64,000 nt of DNA from Algicoccus sp048820935 (GCF_048820935.1 NZ_JBMERD010000013.1:18192-82191), one strand, 5' to 3'; shown: positions 25,093-34,395, counted from the stretch's first letter. Notes: generated by a model not told the origin, from the sequence alone. Numbers and translations are program-made.

Positions 25093-26022
25093 ATGAAAGC
25101 ATTTCCGCGACTGGCGGTGCGTCAGACCCGTATTCTGATTATTGGTGACATTATGCTGGACCGTTACTGGTTCGGTGAGGTTGAGCGTATTTCACCGGAA
25201 GCACCGGTACCTGTCGTGCATGTGGCCCGTCGTGAAGACCGTCTTGGCGGTGCTGCGAATGTGGCGCGAAATGCCCGCGCATTGGGTGCTCAGGTCATGT
25301 TGGCCGGGATTATAGGAAAAGATGAGGCTGGGCAAGCCGTTCAAGGTTTACTAGAAGCGGATGGCATTGAACACGCATTGATTCAGGATGTGGACTTTCC
25401 GACGATTGTGAAGATGCGGGTTCTGGCGCGACAGCAACAAATGATGCGAGTCGATTTTGAACAAAAACCAACGCAAGCTTGTGTGAGTCGGTTGACACAA
25501 CAACTGTTGGATCAGATTGATAAAGCCGATGTGCTCGTGCTATCAGACTATGCCAAAGGTGTGCTGGGTCAAGTCGAAGCACTGATTGCGCATGCTCGAA
25601 AGCGTGAAATCCCTGTGTTGGTGGATCCTAAAGGTTTGGATTATGAGCGTTATGAAGGTTCTAGCTTAATTACTCCGAATCGCGCAGAGCTGCAACAGAT
25701 TGTCGGTTTGTGGCAGAGCGAAGCAGAACTGGAAGAAAAAGCCCAGTTGTTGCGTCAGAGATTGAATCTGGAAGGCTTGTTGGTCACGCGCTCTGAACAA
25801 GGTATGACGCTGTATACAGATCGTCAGCGAGCCCACGAAGATGCGCAAGCACAAGAGGTGTTTGATGTCTCAGGGGCAGGTGATACTGTGTTGGCAACCT
25901 TGGCAGTGATGCGAGCGACAGGGGCTTCTTGGGAGCAAGCGATGCAGTGGGCGAACCGCGCAGGTGGTATCGTTGTCGGTAAATTAGGGACGTCCACAGT
26001 GACGGCGGAGGAAATGGAATGA
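25093..26022 (+). CDS. hldA: D-glycero-beta-D-manno-heptose-7-phosphate kinase (RfaE domain I)
   Basis: A PfkB-family kinase of 309 residues from the ATG at 25093 (a TTG precedes it in frame). It begins ILIIGDIMLDRYWFG and has RISPEAPVPVV, RLGGAANVARNARALGA, the PfkB signature FDVSGAGDTVLATLAVM and a Thr/Ser-rich C-terminal end. It phosphorylates heptose 7-phosphate at C1 on the way to ADP-heptose for the LPS core. The nucleotidyltransferase domain of E. coli HldE is absent, as is usual in this group, where it is a separate gene. It overlaps hldD by 4 bases. Confidence 0.92.
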   Translation: MKAFPRLAVRQTRILIIGDIMLDRYWFGEVERISPEAPVPVVHVARREDRLGGAANVARNARALGAQVMLAGIIGKDEAGQAVQGLLEADGIEHALIQDVDFPTIVKMRVLARQQQMMRVDFEQKPTQACVSRLTQQLLDQIDKADVLVLSDYAKGVLGQVEALIAHARKREIPVLVDPKGLDYERYEGSSLITPNRAELQQIVGLWQSEAELEEKAQLLRQRLNLEGLLVTRSEQGMTLYTDRQRAHEDAQAQEVFDVSGAGDTVLATLAVMRATGASWEQAMQWANRAGGIVVGKLGTSTVTAEEME

Positions 26023-27032
26023 TTATTGTGACTGGCGCAGCCGGGTTTATTGGTTCAAATTTGGTGCGCGGCTTAAATGCGAAAGGCTACGACAATATTC
26101 TTGCAGTGGATGACCTGACAGATGGTGATAAGTTCGTCAATCTGACGGACTGTGTAGTCTCAGATTACATGGATAAGGCAGAATTCCTGCGCCGCTTCCA
26201 GGCGGATGATCTGGGCCAGGTTCGTGCTGTGTTGCATCAGGGTGCTTGTTCAGACACGACCGAACGCAACGGACAGTTCATGATGGAAAACAACTATGTG
26301 TATACCCGTGAGTTGTTTGAGTGGTGTCAGCGCCGCAGTGTGCCCTTTTTGTATGCTTCCTCAGCAGCCGTCTATGGTGCAGGACCTGTTTATGCAGAAG
26401 GTCTTGAAAATGAAAAACCGTTAAACGTCTACGGCTACTCAAAATATCTGTTTGACCAATATCTGCGCCGACATGCCAACCGTCTCAGTGCGCAAGTGGT
26501 GGGGTTGCGTTATTTCAACGTCTATGGTCGCAATGAACAACACAAAGGCCGGATGGCGTCTGTGGCGTATCACAATATGCTGCAGTTCTTAGAAAACGGC
26601 AGTGTGCGGCTCTTTGGTGGATGGGATGGCTATGACAATGGCGGACAGATGCGCGATTTTATTGCCGTCGAAGACGTTGTATCAGTCAATTTGCACTTTC
26701 TGGAGCACCCCCATGTGAGTGGCGTCTTTAACTGCGGTACAGGCCGTGCGCAACCATTTAATGATGTGGCTCAAGCGGTTGTGAATACGTTGCGACAGGC
26801 ACAAGGCCAAGATACGCTGGAACTTGAAAAAATGATTGCACAAGGTCTGGTGCAATATGTGCCATTCCCGGATGATCTGAAAGGGCGTTATCAGAGCTAT
26901 ACGCAAGCCGATACGACACGTTTGCGCAACGCGGGCTATACAGCGGACTTTATGGATGTGCAGACAGGTGTCGCCAATTACGTGCAACACCAGGTGCAAT
27001 CTGGTCAGTTGCCAGGTATTAAGACGGCATAA
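26019..27032 (+). CDS. hldD: ADP-L-glycero-D-manno-heptose 6-epimerase
   Basis: An extended SDR enzyme of 337 residues. The NADP-binding motif is TGAAGFIGSN (5-14), and the catalytic tyrosine/lysine are Y138 and K142 in VYGYSKYLFDQY. Family-specific segments are HQGACSDTTERNG and GGQMRDFIAVEDVV. It inverts C6 of ADP-heptose to give the L,D form used in the inner core. It is translationally coupled to hldA. Confidence 0.95.
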   Translation: MIIVTGAAGFIGSNLVRGLNAKGYDNILAVDDLTDGDKFVNLTDCVVSDYMDKAEFLRRFQADDLGQVRAVLHQGACSDTTERNGQFMMENNYVYTRELFEWCQRRSVPFLYASSAAVYGAGPVYAEGLENEKPLNVYGYSKYLFDQYLRRHANRLSAQVVGLRYFNVYGRNEQHKGRMASVAYHNMLQFLENGSVRLFGGWDGYDNGGQMRDFIAVEDVVSVNLHFLEHPHVSGVFNCGTGRAQPFNDVAQAVVNTLRQAQGQDTLELEKMIAQGLVQYVPFPDDLKGRYQSYTQADTTRLRNAGYTADFMDVQTGVANYVQHQVQSGQLPGIKTA

Positions 27033-27120
27033 ATCCGCAAGGACTGTTGCACGTATTACGTCTGTTCGTGCTGAACAGAACCCGACATGATGTGGCTTTA
27101 GCTTGATTGAGGGGCGCATC

Positions 27121-27606
27121 GTGTTGGGACGTCGCAAAATATTCAATTTGATGGGTGGAGTTTGGCTCCTTTGGATGCTGGGCGGTTTAGGGTCGGCGCA
27201 AGCTTTGGCTGCCGACTTTGGAGATCAGCCGACTTCATGGCAGGTTGCGGTGCTAGAGCCTGCATTTTGGCGTGACGCTCGTCTACAGGCTTTTCTGACC
27301 GCATCAACACATCAACGCGCTAATCAGCGCAAAAAACCCACACAAAAACAAAATCGGAGTCGACACACGTCCACACAGTTTGGCCAGAATGCTTCGCGCA
27401 GCACATCACGCAGCACGGACTGGTCATTTCCTGATCTATCATCTGCACGTCAGACACCTTCTTCAGCGAAGCGCCCAAAGCGTCGAGCTGCCAAAAAGCG
27501 GCGTCAGTCAGGTCGTGCCGTGTCGAGACGAGCCTCACAACGCGTGCGAAAAGAGTCTGTGAAGCCAGAGATTTTTCAGATTGAACTCAGTTCAGATACC
27601 CCGTGA
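27121..27606 (+). CDS. Exported, strongly basic protein of unknown function
   Basis: I do not recognise a family. From the GTG at 27121, preceded by GAGGGG at the right distance, the product has 161 residues; the frame could also open at 27103. Residues 1-30 look like a signal peptide or anchor (basic start, then MGGVWLLWMLGGLGSAQALA, with likely cleavage at ALA-AD). The mature part starts with a short ordered-looking stretch (SWQVAVLEPAFWRDARLQAF) and then becomes very rich in Arg, Lys, Ser and Gln, with no hydrophobic core. It is probably disordered and could bind nucleic acid, LPS or another polyanion. In some relatives a comEA gene lies between hldD and cysM; no helix-hairpin-helix motif is visible here. 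Confidence 0.6.
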   Translation: MLGRRKIFNLMGGVWLLWMLGGLGSAQALAADFGDQPTSWQVAVLEPAFWRDARLQAFLTASTHQRANQRKKPTQKQNRSRHTSTQFGQNASRSTSRSTDWSFPDLSSARQTPSSAKRPKRRAAKKRRQSGRAVSRRASQRVRKESVKPEIFQIELSSDTP

Positions 27607-27725
27607 GGCTCCCTACAAAACGTCAAAATGCGTAGGTTAATGGGCTAGTGAGGGAGAAATGCCGATAGAATTTGTGCTGATTGCAGTACGCTCAGCAGAT
27701 CGGCTGAGACTTTTTGGATAAGAAA

Positions 27726-28646
27726 ATGAACACACACACAAACTTACCGACGATTGAACAAACCGTCGGACACACACCTCTGGTTCGCTTGCAGCGCATC
27801 GCGGGAGAATATGGCGAGGCTCGCGGTAATGTCATTTTGGCGAAGCTTGAAGGGAACAATCCGGCCGGATCAGTGAAAGATCGTCCTGCACTTTCCATGA
27901 TCCTAGAGGCAGAAAAGCGTGGCGAAATTCGTCCAGGCGATACGCTCATTGAAGCCACTAGCGGAAACACCGGTATTGCGTTGGCGATGGTAGCTGCCAT
28001 GCGCGGTTATCGCATGATTTTGATCATGCCAGATAACCTGTCGATGGAACGACGCGCTTCGATGGCTGCGTATGGTGCGGAGATTATCCTGACACCCGCT
28101 AAAGAGGGTGGCATGGAATATGCACGTGACTTGGCTGCAAAAATGGTTGAGGAGGGTAAAGGCAAGGTGCTGGATCAGTTTGCCAATCCAGACAATCCAC
28201 TGGCGCACTTTAAAACCACTGGGCCGGAGATTTGGACGCAAACTCAAGGTCGTGTGACACACTTTGTGAGCGCGATGGGTACAACGGGTACCATCATGGG
28301 CACTTCCCAGTATCTCAAATCACAAAACCCCAATGTTCAGGTCATTGGTGCACAGCCAGCAGAAGGCTCTCAGATAGCCGGTATTCGTGCTTGGCCCGAA
28401 GCTTATTTACCTGCCATTTATGATGCCAGCCGAATTGATGGCTTTGAAACGATCGAGCAAACCGAAGCTGAGGAAATGACTCGAGCATTGGCCAGCCAAG
28501 AGGGGATTAGCGCGGGTGTGTCCTCAGGTGGTGCGCTGGTGGCCGCGATGCGTGTGGCGCAGCGTGTTGAAAATGCCACCATCGTCTTTATTGTGTGTGA
28601 TCGGGGTGATCGTTATCTCTCAACGGGGTTGTTTGATCCCCGTTGA
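27726..28646 (+). CDS. cysM: Cysteine synthase B
   Basis: A PLP-dependent beta-replacement enzyme of 306 residues from the ATG at 27726 (a TTG at 27714 is in frame). The PLP lysine is K51 in NPAGSVKDRPA. SGNTGIALAMV binds the substrate carboxylate, and AMGTTGTIMGTSQYL holds the PLP phosphate. It makes cysteine from O-acetylserine with sulfide or thiosulfate. The CysM-type end (FIVCDRGDRYLSTGLF) supports B rather than A. It is convergent with mltB across 18 bp. Confidence 0.92.
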   Translation: MNTHTNLPTIEQTVGHTPLVRLQRIAGEYGEARGNVILAKLEGNNPAGSVKDRPALSMILEAEKRGEIRPGDTLIEATSGNTGIALAMVAAMRGYRMILIMPDNLSMERRASMAAYGAEIILTPAKEGGMEYARDLAAKMVEEGKGKVLDQFANPDNPLAHFKTTGPEIWTQTQGRVTHFVSAMGTTGTIMGTSQYLKSQNPNVQVIGAQPAEGSQIAGIRAWPEAYLPAIYDASRIDGFETIEQTEAEEMTRALASQEGISAGVSSGGALVAAMRVAQRVENATIVFIVCDRGDRYLSTGLFDPR

Positions 28647-28647
28647 G
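28619..28647. terminator. Bidirectional stem-loop at the cysM/mltB convergence
   Basis: A perfect 10-bp stem, CTCAACGGGG (28619-28628) with CCCCGTTGAG (28638-28647), and a 9-base loop. It includes the last codons and the stop of cysM and is followed closely by the mltB stop. There is no U tract on either strand. It probably protects or ends both messages. Confidence 0.55.
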
Positions 28648-28664
28648 GTGAGGTCGTCGGCTGA

Positions 28665-29807
28665 CTACCGAATTTCTTGGGCAAGTTGCGCAACTGATGT
28701 GGCATAGAAGTAGCTGCGGTTGTATTGAGTGAGCGCAAAGAAATTCGGGGTCGCCACAAGATACTGTACATAGCCTGTGCGTGCCGTGGGTAGATCAATC
28801 ACCCCCAGTGGCAATGATTGCCACGAGGCTGCTGGAATCTGGCTGTTTGACGCGGTTGCGCCGGCGTGTTCTAAGTCGGACCATGTGAGCGTAGGTTCAA
28901 GTCCGCCTGTGACCAGTTTGCCTGCGTCTGCTGGTAGTGTGACCGGTGCAAACACAGGGGCGCCTGGGACCCAGCCATGTTGACGTAAAAAGTTTGCCAC
29001 TGAAAAAATGGCGTCGTCCAGATTGTGCTCTAAATCAATCGCACGAGGCGGTTGAGCCGAGACCGCATATTCTTTAATGCTGGTGGGCATAAATTGGCCT
29101 AAACCAATGGCTCCCGCAAATGATCCCAATTGGGTATGCGCGTTTAATTTTCCCTTGACGTGCAACTCGAGTAAGTCCGCTAACTGTGTTTGAAAGAGTT
29201 CTACGCGTTGCGCTCTTTTTGGGTGTTCGGGGTAGTCGAAAGCCAATGTGGTGACAGTGTCGAGCACTTTGTGATTGCCCATGTGCTGACCGTAGAGTGT
29301 CTCAATGCCAATGATGGCTGCGATGATGGAGGCTGGCACACCATACTTTTTTTCTGCTTGCATCAAAGTCTGCGCATGTGCTTGCATGAAAGCACGACCG
29401 CGTTCAATGCGGATCGGTTCCACAAAACGCTTACGGTAGGTGGGCCAATCGCGAATGATCGGTCCACGCCCATCTGGACGTGGTGTCATCAGACGTCGTG
29501 CAGTCTCATCATATTGTGCTTCGCTCAGCAACTGAGCAACAGGCTGTTCAGGTAGTTGGCGTTCTGCTACGACTGAGCGATAAAACGTCTGCACATCGGG
29601 TCTTGCCAGAAAGCCCACTTGCAGTGACTGTTCAGGCTTTGCTGCCAGTTTGGCTGGTGCCGTGGTGGGAGTTGCGGTTTTTATCGTTTCAGCGATCACC
29701 GCTTTAGGTTGTTCAGCAGGTGTCTGAACAGGGGGAACGGCCGTAGCGCAGCCGGTCATTAAAGCAGTGATGCATAAGAGCTGGCAGGTTTTTGCTAAAT
29801 GCGACAT
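28665..29807 (-). CDS. mltB: Membrane-bound lytic murein transglycosylase B
   Basis: A lipoprotein of 380 residues; the lipobox is LMTGC with the modified cysteine C20. After a Pro/Ala/Thr-rich linker the family 3 transglycosylase domain runs from about residue 65. The catalytic glutamate is E169 in IIAAIIGIETLYGQ, and YPKRAQ-like and GAIGLGQFMPTS segments follow. It cleaves the MurNAc-GlcNAc bond of peptidoglycan with formation of 1,6-anhydroMurNAc, acting from the outer membrane. It is transcribed alone towards cysM. Confidence 0.92.
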   Translation of the reverse strand: MSHLAKTCQLLCITALMTGCATAVPPVQTPAEQPKAVIAETIKTATPTTAPAKLAAKPEQSLQVGFLARPDVQTFYRSVVAERQLPEQPVAQLLSEAQYDETARRLMTPRPDGRGPIIRDWPTYRKRFVEPIRIERGRAFMQAHAQTLMQAEKKYGVPASIIAAIIGIETLYGQHMGNHKVLDTVTTLAFDYPEHPKRAQRVELFQTQLADLLELHVKGKLNAHTQLGSFAGAIGLGQFMPTSIKEYAVSAQPPRAIDLEHNLDDAIFSVANFLRQHGWVPGAPVFAPVTLPADAGKLVTGGLEPTLTWSDLEHAGATASNSQIPAASWQSLPLGVIDLPTARTGYVQYLVATPNFFALTQYNRSYFYATSVAQLAQEIR

Positions 29808-30243
29808 AAAAAGTTCCGATGAACAATGCGTTAGATCCCGATGCTGAAACTCAGAGGGCTTTTCAGCGACAACGAATCAAATTATGCTGGACACGGTCTT
29901 TGCGGGCAAGTTTGATTGCGAATTGGTTTGCCAAACTGACAAAACTGAGTGAATAAAACCAAAATGTCTCATTATTTAAGATGTTTTATGCCTGTATTTA
30001 GAAGAAAACGTTGTTAGACGGTTACAATCAGGGAGGCTAGATTGTGATTGATGACATGTCCAGCGCGAAAACACGCCCTGTGTCATTGGTCTCTGTTGGC
30101 TCATTTGCCCGTTGAATTTAGCGAACAAGTTAAAGATTTTTATGGTGACAATCTGTGTCAGGCTAGCGTGCGCGTTGTGCGTACCTTTTTGCGAAGGTTG
30201 TTGCCGTCGTCATTTGTGTTGATAAATCTCTGGAGAACCGTAG
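29808..30243. other. Divergent intergenic region of mltB and etfB
   Basis: About 435 bp without a recognisable gene (short frames only). It should carry the promoters of mltB (minus) and etfBA (plus). TACAAT near 30021 is one possible -10 for etfB, but no matching -35 is clear. An AT-rich tract lies at about 29950-30015. Confidence 0.4.
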
Positions 30244-30993
30244 ATGAAGGTGTTGGTGCCGGTTAAACGCGTTGTAGACCACAACGTCAAGGTGCGGGTC
30301 AAGTCGGATCAGACAGGCGTAGATATCGCCAGCGTCAAGATGTCCATGAACCCGTTTGATGAAATTGCGGTGGAAGAAGCAACGCGCCTGAAAGAAAATG
30401 GTGTGGTCACTGAAATTGTTGCCGTCTCTTGCGGTGTTGCACAGTGTCAAGAAACATTGCGTACAGCCATGGCAATTGGTGCGGATCGCGGTGTGTTGGT
30501 GCAGACCGACGCAGAACTGCAGCCCTTGGCTGTTGCCAAACTGCTTAAAGAGCTGGCTGCTAAAGAAACGCCTGATTTGATTATTTTGGGTAAACAAGCA
30601 ATTGATGATGATGCCAACCAGACTGGTCAGATGCTGGCCGCATTGCTGGACTGGCCTCAGGCAACGTTTGCCAACAAAGTTGAGGTTGCAGACGGTAAAG
30701 CGATTGTGACGCGTGAAGTCGACGGTGGTTTGGAAACCATCGAAATGGCATTGCCCGCCATTATCACGACAGACTTGCGTTTGAACGAGCCACGCTATGT
30801 GACCCTGCCAAACATTATGAAAGCCAAGCGCAAGCCGCTGGAAACCGTGACCCCAGAAGATCTGGGTGTTGATGTCACACCGAAGCTCAAAACACTGAAA
30901 GTGGCTGAGCCTGCCGAGCGTGCAGCGGGTGTGGTGGTTCCAGATGTTGCAACGCTGGTCGATAAACTGAAGAATGAAGCAAAGGTGATCTAA
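30244..30993 (+). CDS. etfB: Electron transfer flavoprotein subunit beta
   Basis: A protein of 249 residues beginning MKVLVPVKRVVDHNVKVRV, with the family signature VAVSCGVAQCQETLRTAMAIGADR and the AMP-binding loop DLIILGKQAIDDDANQTGQM. With EtfA it passes electrons from acyl-CoA and other dehydrogenases to ETF:ubiquinone oxidoreductase. This is the housekeeping group I type. etfA follows after 2 bp. Confidence 0.96.
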   Translation: MKVLVPVKRVVDHNVKVRVKSDQTGVDIASVKMSMNPFDEIAVEEATRLKENGVVTEIVAVSCGVAQCQETLRTAMAIGADRGVLVQTDAELQPLAVAKLLKELAAKETPDLIILGKQAIDDDANQTGQMLAALLDWPQATFANKVEVADGKAIVTREVDGGLETIEMALPAIITTDLRLNEPRYVTLPNIMKAKRKPLETVTPEDLGVDVTPKLKTLKVAEPAERAAGVVVPDVATLVDKLKNEAKVI

Positions 30994-30995
30994 TT

Positions 30996-31925
30996 ATGTC
31001 AGTCCTTGTTATTGCTGAACACGATAATGCCGAATTGAAAGGCGCAACGCTTAATGTGATCGCGGCCGCATCCCAGTTGGGTGGTGATGTCCATGTACTG
31101 GTTGCTGGTCAAGACGCTGCTGCTGTTGCAGAACAAGCCGCTAAGATTGCAGGCGTTGCTAAAGTCTTGCTGGCCGATGGCGAGTCTTTGAAAGACGGTC
31201 TCGCAGAAAATGTGGCTGCACAGGTTCTGGCAGTGGCCGATGGCTACTCACACATTCTGTTCCCAGCGACAGCAGCTGGTAAAAACACAGCACCTCGTGT
31301 TGCTGCCAAACTGAATGTCGCTCAGGTGTCTGACATTACTGCGATTGAATCGGCAGATACGTTCCAGCGTCCAATTTATGCAGGTAACGCTGTTGCGACC
31401 GTGCAGTCAGAAGATCCTGTGAAAGTCATCACCGTGCGTACAACAAGTTTTGATGCAGCACAAGCCGAAGGCGGCAGTGCTGAAGTCCAGTCTGTTGATG
31501 CGGTGGCTGACTCTGGTAAAAGCAAGTTTGTGGGCCGCGAAATCGCCAAGAGCGATCGTCCCGAACTGGCTGGCGCCAAAGCTGTGGTGTCTGGTGGCCG
31601 TGGTATGGGTAGCGCAGAGAACTTTAAAATTCTCGATGCATTGGCTGACAAGCTCGGTGCAGCGCTGGGTGCATCCCGTGCAGCCGTTGACGCAGGCTAT
31701 GCGCCTAACGACTGGCAGGTTGGTCAAACCGGTAAGATTGTGGCGCCTCAGTTGTATGTCGCAATCGGAATCTCTGGTGCCATTCAGCACTTGGCCGGTA
31801 TGAAAGATTCTAAAGTCATTGTGGCCATTAACAAAGACGCAGAAGCACCAATCTTTGGTGTGTCAGACTACGGTTTGGTTGCTGATTTGTTTGAGGCAGT
31901 GCCTGAGTTGACCAACAGCCTGTAA
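30996..31925 (+). CDS. etfA: Electron transfer flavoprotein subunit alpha
   Basis: A protein of 309 residues. The N-terminal domain starts VLVIAEHDNAELKGATLN. The C-terminal FAD domain carries VSGGRGMGSAENF, GASRAAVDAGYAPNDWQVGQTG and YVAIGISGAIQHLAGM, ending in INKDAEAPIFGVSDYGLVAD. It is the FAD-binding partner of EtfB. Among genes in this window, the acyl-CoA dehydrogenase at 62188-63900 is a possible electron donor. Confidence 0.96.
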   Translation: MSVLVIAEHDNAELKGATLNVIAAASQLGGDVHVLVAGQDAAAVAEQAAKIAGVAKVLLADGESLKDGLAENVAAQVLAVADGYSHILFPATAAGKNTAPRVAAKLNVAQVSDITAIESADTFQRPIYAGNAVATVQSEDPVKVITVRTTSFDAAQAEGGSAEVQSVDAVADSGKSKFVGREIAKSDRPELAGAKAVVSGGRGMGSAENFKILDALADKLGAALGASRAAVDAGYAPNDWQVGQTGKIVAPQLYVAIGISGAIQHLAGMKDSKVIVAINKDAEAPIFGVSDYGLVADLFEAVPELTNSL

Positions 31926-31936
31926 TGGTTGAATAC

Positions 31937-32008
31937 CAACGGTTTTAAGACCGTTGTGTGTCATTCGCGTGGGGGATGTTCCGATGATGGAGCATCCCCC
32001 ATTTTTTT
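31937..32008 (+). terminator. Double hairpin terminator after etfBA
   Basis: A first hairpin CAACGGT/ACCGTTG (31937-31943 with 31950-31956) is followed by a strong one, TGGGGGATG/CATCCCCCA (31970-31978 with 31993-32001), and T7. It ends 11 bases before the next start codon. Confidence 0.9.
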
Positions 32009-32019
32009 GGAGTTGAAGC

Positions 32020-32865
32020 ATGTTGCAACCCTCTTGGCTTGACGAAGTCTTGACCCTTGCTCGTGAAGCGGGCTTGGCTACTTTACGGTTTCATCCTTCG
32101 AGATCTTCTGAAGAGGCTCAGTCAGACGTGAGTAATCAAGCGAATTCGAACGACATGAATGTTCGTCAGAAAGCAGATGCCAGTCCGGTGACTGAGGCAG
32201 ACTTGCAGGCAAACCAGATCATTGTGGACGGTTTATCTAAGATCTCGCCTGATATTCCCATTGTGTCTGAAGAGTGTCCGGGCTCTGAGCGTTTTCTGAG
32301 TCAAGAAGGACAGTTCTGGTTGGTGGATCCATTGGATGGTACGCGTGGGTTTGTGGCAGGTGATGATGAATACACCGTGAACCTGGCTTTAATTGACCAA
32401 AGTGTGTCTGTCTGGGGTGTGGTTTATGCACCGATTAGTGATCGTCTGTACTGGGGTGGTGCTCAAATGGGGAGTCGTTTGTCAGCGCAAGGTGAACAAC
32501 GCGCTTTGCAGTTGCAAACCTTATCTGAATTACCGACTGTGACGCGCGTGCTGGCCAGTAAAGCGCATTTGGGTCCCAAGACAGTGTCGTTTGTGGAACG
32601 CCTGGGCAATACTGAGATGATTCGCATTGGAAGTTCGCTCAAGCTCTGTCTGATTGCACAAGGGCAGGCAGATTTGTATCCGAGACTGGGATTGACTTCG
32701 CAATGGGATATTGCGGCTGCTCAAGCCGTTCTCGAAGGCGCAGGCGGAACCGTTTGCGACCTACACGGAAAACCTCTGCGTTACGGACAAAGTGATTTAG
32801 AAAATCCGTATTTTGTGGCAAGCCGCATTGATTATGCGGCTTGGCAACATCTTGTGGACGTGTAG
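32020..32865 (+). CDS. cysQ: 3'(2'),5'-bisphosphate nucleotidase, CysQ-like
   Basis: A member of 281 residues of the inositol monophosphatase/CysQ superfamily. The metal-binding motifs are PIVSEEC (E84, E85), DPLDGTRGFV (103-112) and SQWDIAAAQAVLEGAGG. Residues of about 30-55 form a polar insertion. CysQ hydrolyses 3'-phosphoadenosine 5'-phosphate from sulfate assimilation. Inositol-phosphatase activity is the main alternative, but the ...RGFVAGDDEYTVNLAL segment favours CysQ. It is convergent with the CoA transferase gene; only one base separates the two stop codons. Confidence 0.82.
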   Translation: MLQPSWLDEVLTLAREAGLATLRFHPSRSSEEAQSDVSNQANSNDMNVRQKADASPVTEADLQANQIIVDGLSKISPDIPIVSEECPGSERFLSQEGQFWLVDPLDGTRGFVAGDDEYTVNLALIDQSVSVWGVVYAPISDRLYWGGAQMGSRLSAQGEQRALQLQTLSELPTVTRVLASKAHLGPKTVSFVERLGNTEMIRIGSSLKLCLIAQGQADLYPRLGLTSQWDIAAAQAVLEGAGGTVCDLHGKPLRYGQSDLENPYFVASRIDYAAWQHLVDV

Positions 32866-32866
32866 G

Positions 32867-34291
32867 CTACAGCCACTGAGCTAGATGTGAACCCGTGGGG
32901 GCTGACGGCAATTCCCAGCGCGCAGGCGTGCGAGAAAACTGCGCCACAGGTGGTAACTGATCTAGCAAGCCATAAGCACCTTGGCTCTGACCAAGTCGTG
33001 GTCGTAAGACCTCACTAAAGTGACGGGCAGGTGCTGTAGGGTCGTATGTGGCTTGTAAACCCAAAGTCTGAGTCCACATGGATGTCCGTGCCAAAGAGAC
33101 TTTGACATGGTAGCTGCCACCTTCATTGGCGCGTCGGATGAGCGCCATCATGACACCGGCTGCACCGAGATAACCGGTGAGGTAATCGTTGAGCAGATAG
33201 GTGTTGACCAGACGTGGTTTGCCTTGACCACCCTCATTAACACAAACGCCGGCCGCAGCCTGTCCAAGCTGCTCAAACCCCCCTCGATCACCCCATGGGC
33301 CTTCGTCACCATAAGATGACACACTGACGTAGATAATACCGGGTCTGATTTGTGCTGCATCTTCAGCGCCCAAACCTCTGGCGGCGATTCGACCAGGTCG
33401 CCAGGATTGCACAATGACATCCGCCTGGCTGATTAAATCGCGCGCTTTAGCCAAATCTTGAGTTTGATTCAGATCCAGAAATGCACTGCGTTTACCAATG
33501 TTGGTGTCCATGGTTTGTTGAACAGGGTCTTGCATCAATGGGGCTGAAACTCGCAGTACATCGGCACCGTGTTCTGCCAGAGACCGGGCAATGACAGGGC
33601 CGGAAATGACATGCCCCAAGTCGAGCACTCGAATCCCTGACAGTGGGCGTTGGGCTGCGATGGGTAGTTCTGGAGTGCTGTCACCAATTTTAGTGACTTG
33701 AATGACGGGTTGAGTCGAGAGCCACTGGCCTTGCGGATGGGCGAGCCATTCCGCAGGGGTTCTGGCATAGCAACCCGGTAGGCGTCGCTGTGCAAACGCA
33801 TCTTCAATATCGGCCGCATCCCAGCTGGCAATCGCTTCAGTGAGGGCAGTTTGCGTATTAGCACAAGCTAGCGTTTCAAGAATGCCGTCACGCAATAATG
33901 GATAAGGGCCACCCACCGGGAAGAACCAACGGTCGTCGCGTGTACGGTAAAAGTCGGCTTTGAAGTGTTGCAGCAAGGTTAACGCAGGAACTGCATAGCC
34001 GTTTTGACGCTGAAAATACCCTGGATTCAGGGCGCACGTGGCTTGCATCCAATCAATGCCGATCGTCTGGTGGCGCTGGTGCATCAAATGCCACCATTGC
34101 TCGACACTAAACGCAAATGCTCCAATCGCACTGGCCGAGGCGACAGGTAGTTTATGCGCACTATCTAATAGGGGAACTTCACCGTGAAACCGAATGCGTT
34201 CCAAGTGATCCAGACTGGCCCAAGGTGCTTGTTGTAAAAGGGTGTGGATGGCTTGGCGGGCTTGTTGGTCCGCCGATGTGGTCTCTAGCAT
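32867..34291 (-). CDS. Family III (CaiB/BaiF) CoA transferase with long N-terminal extension
   Basis: A protein of 474 residues. The family III core begins only near residue 218 with PLSGIRVLDLGHVISGP, followed by LAEHGADVLRVSAP and a catalytic-aspartate candidate near residue 369 (NDYLTGYLGAAG). About 215 residues precede it, with GIDWMQATCALNPGYFQRQNG-like features that are not found in formyl-CoA transferase. The substrates are unknown. Long members of this type occur in Burkholderiales. The gene is the last of a minus-strand group after nnrE, hutD and hutF, but is 105 bp from hutF and need not be functionally linked. Confidence 0.75.
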   Translation of the reverse strand: MLETTSADQQARQAIHTLLQQAPWASLDHLERIRFHGEVPLLDSAHKLPVASASAIGAFAFSVEQWWHLMHQRHQTIGIDWMQATCALNPGYFQRQNGYAVPALTLLQHFKADFYRTRDDRWFFPVGGPYPLLRDGILETLACANTQTALTEAIASWDAADIEDAFAQRRLPGCYARTPAEWLAHPQGQWLSTQPVIQVTKIGDSTPELPIAAQRPLSGIRVLDLGHVISGPVIARSLAEHGADVLRVSAPLMQDPVQQTMDTNIGKRSAFLDLNQTQDLAKARDLISQADVIVQSWRPGRIAARGLGAEDAAQIRPGIIYVSVSSYGDEGPWGDRGGFEQLGQAAAGVCVNEGGQGKPRLVNTYLLNDYLTGYLGAAGVMMALIRRANEGGSYHVKVSLARTSMWTQTLGLQATYDPTAPARHFSEVLRPRLGQSQGAYGLLDQLPPVAQFSRTPARWELPSAPTGSHLAQWL

Positions 34292-34395
34292 GATGGAGTC
34301 CCCGTTGTCTGATTGTGTCGTTCAACATAGCATGTTGGCGCACAACCAGACATGGAGATTTCATCACTTGTGAGGATTGGGCGGTGATCAAAGAC

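Noticed and set aside
31937..31956. First hairpin after etfA as a riboswitch or attenuator for the cysQ-like gene
   Set aside because: It is followed at once by a strong terminator and lies at the natural end of the etfBA unit; a simple double terminator explains it.
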